Part shown: positions 9,801 through 17,700 of the stretch, one piece after another | Layout: each line of letters starts with the position of its first letter | Position numbering within the stretch: the first letter of the stretch is position 1 | Assembly (NCBI RefSeq): GCF_012910905.1 | Contig: NZ_WTVN01000001.1 | Location: forward strand, 186,001-250,000 | Reading direction: 5' to 3' | Source of the DNA: Aromatoleum toluvorans | Lineage (GTDB): Bacteria > Pseudomonadota > Gammaproteobacteria > Burkholderiales > Rhodocyclaceae | DNA length: 64,000 nt | Translations under genes and position numbers: made by a program | The notes under the pieces: model-generated | Seen by the model: only the letters and a program-made list of their open reading frames with translations | What the model was told of the DNA's origin: nothing | Database searches by the model: none

Positions 9801-11880
9801 CCGCCTTGATCGCGAAACCGGCATTGGTAAACAGGTCCCCTGCGGCGATGGACTTCCAGCTCTTGAGGTCGGCCTTGTTCTGCTTCTTCAGTGCCGAAGC
9901 CGTGGCTTTGTCATCGCCCGACAGGACAGCGAAGGCTTCGTCCGGGATACCGCTCTCGAGCACTTTGGGGTCGAGCACGCCGAGCAGCGCATCGCCGCAC
10001 TGCAGGTGGTGGTCCAGGAAGGAAAGCGGCAAATCGGGCGTGTAGGCCTCGAGCCAAAGGGCGGTCTTGGCCAGCGCAATGGCCATGGGGTTCTTGTCGA
10101 TACCGAAGATGCAGCGACTGACGACATCGCGTAGCGCATGTCGGTAATCTGCCTGAGTAGGCGCTCCACCTGGTGCGCGCAGTTTGGCCACCTCGTCGGC
10201 CAGGCGGCGGGCGCCTGCCAGCAGGAAGTGCCCCGAGCCGCAAGCCGGGTCGCAAATGCTGAGGTCAAGGAGCGCTTCGACCGGCCGCTCGGGATTGGCG
10301 CGCAGCGTCTGCTCGATGACCGGGTCCAATGCGGACTTGATGAGTTCCTGCACCAGGCTGTCCGGGGTGTAGTACGAGCCGGTCAGCTTGCGGGTATTGC
10401 CCTTGGTGGAAGCTTTGTCTGCCGCGCCCTGGACCGAAACCACCTCGGCGCCATCGCCAGGGTCGCCCACAAAAGCCAGGCGCGCCGCGTGGGGCTGCGA
10501 CAGATTCTGGATGTCCGGCACCAACTCCAGCAGACTCTCGTAAACGCTACCCAACTCCTCCGGCCCCATGTCACGGTAATTCACCCGTGTCAGCCCAGTG
10601 GGCTCGCGGAAGTAGCCCAGTTGGAAGACGGCTGAGAGCAGCCAGCGGTTCTCGATGTCGGCATTTGTCAGATGCAGGCACTGGTCGGCGTCGAACAGGC
10701 CGCCGAGGGCGGGCAGACCAAGGGCGGGCTCGCCGCGTGACAGTCCGTCGAAGGTAATCGACAGCGCCTGCCACAAGTCGTGATGGGTATCGTGCGCGCC
10801 GCGGCGGGCGGCGCGCGAGCGCTGCATCGTGAGCGAGTATCCGTTGAGGTAGCGCTCGCGAACCGTCTTGTCGGTGTCCGGTGCGAAGACCAGAGGCAGT
10901 CCCGTCGAGCTGTCGCCCCGGTCCTCGACCGTGGCGAGGAAGATAAGCCGGTAGACCAGGCGCAGCAGTTCCTCGAAGAAGGCCTGTTTCGAGAGCGGCT
11001 CGACACCATCGCGCCCCTGCAGCGCATTACGCAGCGCTTCGTTATCCCTGTGACTGATGAAGCCCGTGCCCAGGGCACGCAAGGCTTCGGCGACGCCATC
11101 GCGCAGGCGGTCCCGAGCGCGCACGCCGGCTTCCTGCCCGGCGCCGCGCCACCGCTCCCAGGAGCAATCACCCGGCTCTGCGCCGGCTTGGCCGAAGCGG
11201 CTGGCATGAGCCAGCAGCCAGAAAGCTGTGAAGTCGGCGTAGAGCTCCTCGGTGAAGAGCGCTTCCAGGTCGACCTCGACGTACGCCGGGCGCGTCAAGC
11301 TCGGGTTGTCGCGCAGAATGCGCAGTGTCAGGCCGTTGCTGACGATGGCCCACAGCGAGTGGTCGGAGGCATTGAGCGCTTCCTGCGCCAGCATGAATGG
11401 CGAGCGGCGGCGAATGCGCCCGGTCTCGGGGCTGTGCTCGCCGAATCGCTCGGATGCCTCGTCCAGCCGCTGATCATGGGCGGCCAGGATGAGCGGCAGT
11501 CGCCCGTCGCGAGCTGAGCACCCGATGTTGTAGGTGTGCCCCGACGCGGCAACGCTGGCGCCATGCGCGAGGTCGGTGAAGCCCAAGACGTCGCGCAGCA
11601 GTGGCACGAGAAACTCGCGCACCGTGACGTCGTGGGCATTCACATCCTGCCGCTGGCGCAGAGGCTGGAGATCGGCCCACAGGTTCTGGGCAATCTTCCA
11701 GTAGCGCGCGATCTCGTCGCGCAGCTTCAGGCCTTTGGGCGTGCCGTAATGGATCTCGGTTTGTTCGGTCTGTTCGGGTGCCTGCAGCGTGGTCAGGCGC
11801 GACAGTTCGTCGGCGGGGATGAGGCCGCCCTCGATGCGGATGGCCTGGTAGGCAAGCTGTGTTGCATTGCGACGGGCCAT
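6868..11880 (-). CDS. Large adenine-specific DNA methylase, DrmMI/PglX/Eco57I-like
   Basis: A 1,670-aa protein. Gamma-class N6-adenine methylase motifs are plain: GSYYTPDSLV (motif X, about 501), DPACGSGHF (SAM-binding motif I, 544-552) and LGNPPWERI (catalytic NPPW, 803-806). The long regions either side probably give target recognition, as in type IIG enzymes, BREX PglX and DISARM DrmMI. It starts 3 bp after the SNF2 helicase stop, which suggests coupled translation. In DISARM and BREX the methylase marks host DNA as self; that role is inferred here. I saw no nuclease motif in the N-terminal 300 residues, so a stand-alone restriction-modification enzyme is less likely. Confidence 0.85.
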   Translation of the reverse strand: MARRNATQLAYQAIRIEGGLIPADELSRLTTLQAPEQTEQTEIHYGTPKGLKLRDEIARYWKIAQNLWADLQPLRQRQDVNAHDVTVREFLVPLLRDVLGFTDLAHGASVAASGHTYNIGCSARDGRLPLILAAHDQRLDEASERFGEHSPETGRIRRRSPFMLAQEALNASDHSLWAIVSNGLTLRILRDNPSLTRPAYVEVDLEALFTEELYADFTAFWLLAHASRFGQAGAEPGDCSWERWRGAGQEAGVRARDRLRDGVAEALRALGTGFISHRDNEALRNALQGRDGVEPLSKQAFFEELLRLVYRLIFLATVEDRGDSSTGLPLVFAPDTDKTVRERYLNGYSLTMQRSRAARRGAHDTHHDLWQALSITFDGLSRGEPALGLPALGGLFDADQCLHLTNADIENRWLLSAVFQLGYFREPTGLTRVNYRDMGPEELGSVYESLLELVPDIQNLSQPHAARLAFVGDPGDGAEVVSVQGAADKASTKGNTRKLTGSYYTPDSLVQELIKSALDPVIEQTLRANPERPVEALLDLSICDPACGSGHFLLAGARRLADEVAKLRAPGGAPTQADYRHALRDVVSRCIFGIDKNPMAIALAKTALWLEAYTPDLPLSFLDHHLQCGDALLGVLDPKVLESGIPDEAFAVLSGDDKATASALKKQNKADLKSWKSIAAGDLFTNAGFAIKADRVEHLADDSIAGIAAKREAWAQASSLAQQSVLARLADTYVSAFLAPKLPADAPRIPLSGYLWGLFTGQAAKPEVDGAARAICMSHGVFHWWLAFPQVAAKGGFSVMLGNPPWERIKLQEEEFFASRSPLVAMAKNKAERGKRIELLRQGMLLHTLYPDVEASEGLSPPNRAEMRLYEEFISARRGAEAASLFAHDSRRFPLTGVGDVNTYALFAETFLQATACHGRAGFIVPTGIATDDSTKAYFEHLAVGGHLCSMLCLENEEFVFPSVHHAFRFALLTLGGSPSTEPATLVFFARQPTQIHDNARRFTLTPAEFSLINPNTRTCPIFRSERDAELTKKLYRAAPVLIEEEVTDADGNLLKPEVNPWGLKIRQGLFHLTNDINDGVVIDGLPVGLRGRPQAVYEGKQIHQYDHRWATYVDADGKPVEVETVDVTVAQKADPAFSVRPRYWVDEREVLARIAHVPSRVAKSWLALHGAAPSFSTSVADDALADLLRALATWVAGELFGRAAGLPEEGGWPQQRVLPHVAPIEAQLKARFSQLSQALLDTGLTTKKALVEFPKWAAQNQDVHLSDAELLELATALKTANLAPALLTLLDAWMDARSPRWLMGWRDITGVEKVRTVIASIMPRVGIAYTVRVATKLDAEPKYAACLLAEFNSLIFDFAARQALGGTHLSDYVLKQLPVLPPERYMPQALDFIVPRVLELTYTADDLRAWAEALGHRGAPFPWNPERRAKLRAELDAYYARLYGLNRVELRYILDPADVMGADYPSETFRVLKEGEVRAFGEYRTRRLVLDAWDRLESGELADREAPSHDRGLVYGDHGVIRDEAEAELAGLVSALLVEHRDGMSIADIQVIVAHATTAGYAEIHLDAKDALRLDALAKDAGALMLPSALQLIPSFVHRLETCGAVRRVRKGDTFVYGTGASPLPPDVRTRPEHAELAKLMLELDARRRLALREESAPGSEAQRGRGAA

Positions 11881-11883
11881 GGC

Positions 11884-14715
11884 TCAGACCCCCACCGCAG
11901 GAATGAGCACGTAGACGCCCACGACGTCCACCGGCAGGCTGGCGGTCACCTGGTACGAACCCTTGGCCTCGGCTGCCTCACGTACGCGCCGATGGTCCTG
12001 GAGCAAGGCCTGGGCGCGTTCCTTCGCCATGGCCTCCAATTGCGCTGTCCAAGCGGGGAGTTGATCGAGCGCTTGCTGCAGGTGCCGGTCCCGGATGGGC
12101 GGCGGCATGTTTCGCACCGCCTCGGTCCCCAGCAGCAATCGGGCAGCATCGGGCGCCAACACTTCCGGACTCCCCGAGCCGGCGACGGTCACGGCAACGG
12201 TCTCTTCGCACAGCATCAGGCGCGTCGCAGTACCACGGGTCACGGAGAGCTGATGGCGCAGGCGCAAGAGCAGGACGGTCGTCCTGAGGCTGACGTTGCC
12301 AACGAAGGCGGCACCCGCACGCGCCACGGCATCGGCGTCGCTGGCGTCGGCGGCCTCCTCCAGTGCGCGCTCAAGCAGCGTGTCAGCCAGCGCAGCAACG
12401 ATGGGATGGGTGCGATGGATGAAGAGCGAGCCCGGCGCAGGCGGTTGGTAGAAGCTGACGCGCAATGTGCCGATGAAGCTGTCGGCGGCAAGGCGTTCAC
12501 GCACGGCCAGCGGGAGCTGATCAAGGTTTAGCTTGTGGTGGCCTCGGTAGTCTTCCAGGGACACGCCAAGCTTTGCCACCGCCCGTGTGACGAATCGGGC
12601 GACGTCGTCTTCGCCGCCCAACACGGCGGCCGACTTGCGCCACTCCGGCAGTACGTCTTCAGGCTTCAGGCGGCGCTGGGCAAAGATGGAGCGGTTCCTG
12701 GCCGCTTTCTCGCGGGCGCTTTGCCAGGCCGTTTCGATTTCCTTCGCCGGAGCGCCAAACAACTCCAGTTGCGATTGCGCGTTGAGCGCGTTGCCCTTGC
12801 GCAGCAGCACCGCGTTGAGCAGTGCCTGGGTGAGTTTGCCCTCGTCGTCGGGCATGGGCACCAGCACGCCCAGTTCCTTGCGGATACTCTCTGCCTTGCG
12901 CAGGATGACTTGCAGCACCGCGCCGTCGACCGGGTTATCCTCGCCGTAGAGCATGGTGCTGCGCACCTCGCGGGCCTTCTGCCCGAAGCGGTCGACTCGA
13001 CCGTCTCGTTGTTCGTGACGTGTCGGATTCCAGCTCAGGTCGTAATGCACAACGGCGGTGAACAGGCTCTGGAGGTTGATGCCCTCGGACAAGCAATCGG
13101 TGGCCACCAGGATGCGCTTGTCGCTGTCCCCCAGCTCCTCGACGGCCGCCTCGCGTTCGCCGGGCGTGAATTCGCCGGTGACGGCCTTGATGGTGACGTC
13201 CTTGAACTTGGTGCGCAGAAAGTCGGCGAGGTAATGGGCGGTGGCGATGTAGCGGCAGAAGACAACTGGCAGGAAACCCTCCTTGAGCAAGCTTTGGAGG
13301 TGCGCTTGCAGCTTCTCGAGCTTGGGGTCGTTGCCCGGGCCGGCCAGGCGCTCGGCGGCGGCGATGAGTTCTCGCAGGCGGGCGGTGTCTTCGGTCTGAG
13401 CGGCCGGCTCGATGTCGTCGGTGGAAAGCGCATCGTCGAGGCCGTCGAGCACCCGCTCCTCGCCTTGCTGGTCGATGTCCTCCAGCGTGAGCTCGCGGCC
13501 GTCCTCCGCTCCGACTGCACCGTTCAAGCGTGTGCGCAGCGCGTTAACGGCTGCGGCCGGCGATGACGAGATGCAACGTAGCAGCGCCAGGGCCGCCCAC
13601 CAGTTCATGCGCTGTTCGCGCAACGCCTTGCCTTCGGCCCGCTCCACCAGCTCCCGGGCATAGACCAGCACATCGTTGAAGAGCTGGCCCCAGGCCCCCG
13701 TGAGCCGGTAGGTGACTTCGGTGGTCTTGCGATCCGGGAACATCGAGGTGTCCTGCCACTCGGCAATATCCGGCCGGCGACGCTGCACGAAGTGACGGGA
13801 CAACTCGTCGCGCAGGTCCGTCCGCGCGCCGGGCGGCAGGTCCTTGAGGGCGGGGAATTCCGACCGAAGCAGACCCAACAGGTTGTAGAAGGCGCTTTCG
13901 TCGCCGCTGTGGGGCGTGGCCGTCAGCAGTACCAGGTGGCGTTCCTCGTTCTCGGCCAACCCCTTGAGCAACTGGTAACGCTGCTGCCGCCCCTGTCCGC
14001 CTTGGGTGCAGGTATGCGCCTCGTCGACGATGACGAATTCCGGACAGAAGCGCTGAAAGGCTTCGCGACGCCGCTCGGACTTGATGTAATCGAGGCTGAC
14101 CACGGTGAACGGATGGGCGTCGAAGACCGAGGTGCCGGGGGGCAGGTCTTTTTCCAGTCGGGCGGCGGTCGCGGTGCGGACCACCATCGCGTGGATGTGG
14201 AAGCGCTCGGCGAGTTCGCGCTGCCACTGCTCGCACAGGTGCGGCGGGCACAGCACCGTCATGCGCTGGACTTCGCCCCGGTCCAACATCTCGCGCGCGA
14301 TCAGGGCTGCCTCGATTGTCTTGCCGACGCCCACATCGTCGGCAATCAGCAGGCGGACCGTCGCCTGCTTGAGTGCCATCAGCATCGGTACGAGCTGGTA
14401 AGCGCGCGGCTCGACCGCGATGTTGCCGAAGCTGCGAAATGGTCCAGCCCCATTACGCAGCTTGAGTTGCAACGCATCGAGCAGCAGTTGGCTGGCGGCG
14501 TGGTTGCGCGCCTGGCCGACACGTGGCCACGGGAACGTGGCTGGCCGAACAGGCTGTCGCTCTAGTGGCAGGTAGATGAGCGATTCGTCCTTTTCGCCAC
14601 CACCCAGTGGACGCAAGCGCAGGGTGTCCTGGTCGGACTCGGGAAGGACAATCCATTCACGGCCACGGGCCGAGACCAGGCTGCCCGGATAGAACTCGGG
14701 GATCGGTGTATTCAT
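11884..14715 (-). CDS. SNF2-family helicase, DrmD-like
   Basis: A 943-aa superfamily 2 ATPase. Visible motifs: Walker A ADDVGVGKT (125-133), DEAH (231-234), LLTATPHSGDE (motif III), LVATDCLSEGINLQ (motif V) and HEQRDGRVDRFGQ (motif VI). The pattern is that of SNF2/HepA-type translocases, and length and partner match the DISARM protein DrmD, which sits beside the DrmMI methylase in class 1 DISARM. It begins 3 bp after the large DUF1998 helicase gene and ends 3 bp before the methylase gene. It probably translocates on double-stranded DNA. I saw no nuclease motif. Confidence 0.87.
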   Translation of the reverse strand: MNTPIPEFYPGSLVSARGREWIVLPESDQDTLRLRPLGGGEKDESLIYLPLERQPVRPATFPWPRVGQARNHAASQLLLDALQLKLRNGAGPFRSFGNIAVEPRAYQLVPMLMALKQATVRLLIADDVGVGKTIEAALIAREMLDRGEVQRMTVLCPPHLCEQWQRELAERFHIHAMVVRTATAARLEKDLPPGTSVFDAHPFTVVSLDYIKSERRREAFQRFCPEFVIVDEAHTCTQGGQGRQQRYQLLKGLAENEERHLVLLTATPHSGDESAFYNLLGLLRSEFPALKDLPPGARTDLRDELSRHFVQRRRPDIAEWQDTSMFPDRKTTEVTYRLTGAWGQLFNDVLVYARELVERAEGKALREQRMNWWAALALLRCISSSPAAAVNALRTRLNGAVGAEDGRELTLEDIDQQGEERVLDGLDDALSTDDIEPAAQTEDTARLRELIAAAERLAGPGNDPKLEKLQAHLQSLLKEGFLPVVFCRYIATAHYLADFLRTKFKDVTIKAVTGEFTPGEREAAVEELGDSDKRILVATDCLSEGINLQSLFTAVVHYDLSWNPTRHEQRDGRVDRFGQKAREVRSTMLYGEDNPVDGAVLQVILRKAESIRKELGVLVPMPDDEGKLTQALLNAVLLRKGNALNAQSQLELFGAPAKEIETAWQSAREKAARNRSIFAQRRLKPEDVLPEWRKSAAVLGGEDDVARFVTRAVAKLGVSLEDYRGHHKLNLDQLPLAVRERLAADSFIGTLRVSFYQPPAPGSLFIHRTHPIVAALADTLLERALEEAADASDADAVARAGAAFVGNVSLRTTVLLLRLRHQLSVTRGTATRLMLCEETVAVTVAGSGSPEVLAPDAARLLLGTEAVRNMPPPIRDRHLQQALDQLPAWTAQLEAMAKERAQALLQDHRRVREAAEAKGSYQVTASLPVDVVGVYVLIPAVGV

Positions 14716-14718
14716 GGG

Positions 14719-17700
14719 TTATTCGTTCTTGCTGGCACCAAACAGGTCGGCGTGGGCGGCGAAGACAGCGGGCCATTCGCTGGTGATCCGCGAGAAGCGA
14801 ACCACCAGGTAGCCTTGCTCCTCAAGGCGCCGGGTGATGGCCTCGTCCTTGGCGTTCTGACCCGCGGCTTCATGGTGAGGACCGTCGATGAAGACTGCCA
14901 GCTGGTATTCGTCGTAGAAGAAGTCGGCGCTGGTCTGCGCCGAAGCGATGGTGTGCTGCCCGCGGTCGGGCTTGCGGTGGCCATGCTGCTCGACATAAGC
15001 CAGCCAGGCTTGCTCCAGCGAGCTGCCTGCCGTACGCGCCAGCTCGGCGCTGTGCTGCTCGGGCGCCCGCCCGTGAGTGCCGAGCTCGGCTTCGGACTGC
15101 GTGAGGCGGCATAGCATCTCGAGCACCAGGCCACCGGCCTCCTCGTCCTGGCGGTCGATGAGCGGGTGATCGGGTTGGTTGTAGTAGGAGAGCAGGCATT
15201 TGTAGCAGCCCGCTTCGCAGATGGGCTGATTGTCGTCGTCCAACTCCTCGTCGAGCGCAGCCTTGACCCACGGCTGTCCTTCGGCCGGCAACTTGAAGTG
15301 CATGATTTCAAGCGCCTCGGCGGCCACGGCCGCCAGCGCGCTGGGCTCGGTCGCGAGGCGGGTCAGGACGCCGGCACCGCCCTCTGCGGCCTCATAAAAC
15401 AGGATGGATTGCCGGTTGTCTCGCGTCGGCAAAGGTTCGGCCATCAGCTCGCTTTCTTCGAGCTGGTACACGGACTCAATGCCGCGCTTGAGCGCGTACT
15501 GCAGCGTGGTCAGCGTGGGTGCTGACAGCTCGCCCAGGCCGTGGTGGGGCCGGATGATGAGGATGTTGCGGCGGTCTTCGACGTAGGGAACGATGCGCTG
15601 CGGCGGCGTCTTGTCCGGCGGCGTGTCGTCTCCGTTGTCCTCGCCCGCATCATCGACCCCGCCGACCCAGTGGCCGGTAACCGGGTTCATCATGAACCCC
15701 AGCACCTTTTTGTCCTTGCGGCGGCGCCAGCCGAAGTTCATGCGCCAGACGGTGGCCGCCGGGCCGTACTGAAGCTCCAGCAGCGGACCTTGGGCATCCA
15801 GCACCTCGGTGGTGACCTTCTGCAGCCGCCCGTCCGACTCTGCGAATTGCAGGGTGGTCTGCATTTCGTAGCCTTGGCGCACCCGCTCTTCCTCGTTGGC
15901 GGTGATGCGTTCCGCGCGCTTGGTGGAGACGTTCTCGATGCGATAAAGGTGCTTGACCTCCTCGGCAGCCGCCAATGAGGCACCACAAGAGAAGCAGCGG
16001 TCGGCATCGCGCTGCGAACGGAAGTGACCATAGCCGCATGATGGACACAGGCGCGCTACCTCGGTGGCCAGGCGGGCGCCCTCGGTGACTTGGTCCTGAC
16101 TGGTGATGGTGAGTAGCGCTTTGGTGACCCGGTACTGGCTGCCCTCGTGATAAATGAGGCTGTACGGACCGAACTCACCCAGCGCCAGGAAGCGTGGACG
16201 GGAGAGAAAGCTCTCGCGTCCGATGTTGCCCCGGCGCGCGGGGATGTAGGCCAGCAGGGGAAGGCGCGGGAAGTTGTAGCCGGGCAGGAAGCCCTGGCTC
16301 GCCAGGTAGCGGTAGGTGTAGAAGTCCGAGTTGAAGGCGCTCTCGCCGGCGAGCAGCAGGTCGCGCTGCTTGCGTGCTTCGTTGTGACGCTGCTGCGCTT
16401 CCCGGCGTTCGCGCTCGCTGGCAGCCGGGTTGTTCTCGATCTTGAAGTTCAGCTCAATCTGCCGCGCCGTGGCGCGATACAGATCCCGCCATCGTTTCAG
16501 GGCTTCATCAAGCTCCTTGTACGCGCGCTGGAAAACGGTCTCCGGCCACGCCTCGCTGAACCAGGGTGCGCGCTGCGGGGTGAGCTCGTCTTTGAGCATA
16601 GCCAGTACCGCCAGCCCACGCTGGTGGGCGCGCTTCTTCGCCTCGGGCTTGTCCAGGTCGGCAGCCAGTTCCTCCAGGATGGGCAGGGCCTCCGGGTGGT
16701 TCATGTCGAGCAGGCCGCGGATGCTGCTGTCGAGCTTCTTGCCGGTTTCGGCCAGCCAGATCGCGTGCATGTGGCTCTGCACGAGTTCGCGATTGGCGAG
16801 GTCCAGTGTCGGCGGATTGACCTGCCCATGGACCATCCGCACCGGGTCACGGAAATAGTATTGGTCGTGCGGGCTCTGGCTCGCGCAGTACGTGATCGCC
16901 AACGCCGGTTGACCTGCTCGCCCCGCTCGGCCGCTGCGCTGGGCATAGTTGGCGGGTGTAGGCGGCACGTTGCGCATGTAAACGGTGTTGAGCGACGAAA
17001 TGTCGACGCCCAGCTCCATGGTCGGCGAGCAAAACAGGACGGGCAGCCATTCGAGCTCGCTACCTTTCTTGTCGCGCCACTCCTTGCGGTCCTTGTCGGT
17101 GAAGCGGAAACGCGCCTCGCGCTCGAGGCGGTCTTCTTGCTCGACTTGTGCCGTGTGCTCCCTCGCCTCGAAATCGAAGAGCTGGTGCTCGGGCTTGGCA
17201 AGCATTCCCGCGATGTTTCGGTACAGGTTGCGGAAAAATCGATTGTCATTCGATTGCTTCGGACTGACGCCGTCACCCGGGGTCCAAAGCAGAGCAGCGC
17301 CGTTCAGCTGCCAGCCTGTAACACCCACATCCGTTTCTTCTTGGCGAACGAGACCGTAGCTTTCGGCAGCCTTCAGTAGTGCATCGATGACGTTCGGGTA
17401 GGTGTCGTCCTTGATCTGGCCCACATACGGGTTGCCGCCGCCCCAGGTGCTGGGCTTCTTCAGTTCGCGCCCGATGCGGGAGCGGCTCGAACCAATGACC
17501 AGGAAATCGTCGAGGTTGAGCTTCCGACCACGAGGACCCACCTCCTCTTTCGGTCGGCGTGTGACGAACCAGCGCGCAGGAACGGGTCGCTCATCCTCCG
17601 TGAATCCCCAGGGCTCACGAAGGTTGGCATAGCTCTGCGTGCGTAATTGGTCGAGCTCAGTCCGATCGAGGTAGCGCGTGGCAATGCACAAGCCCTGGCG

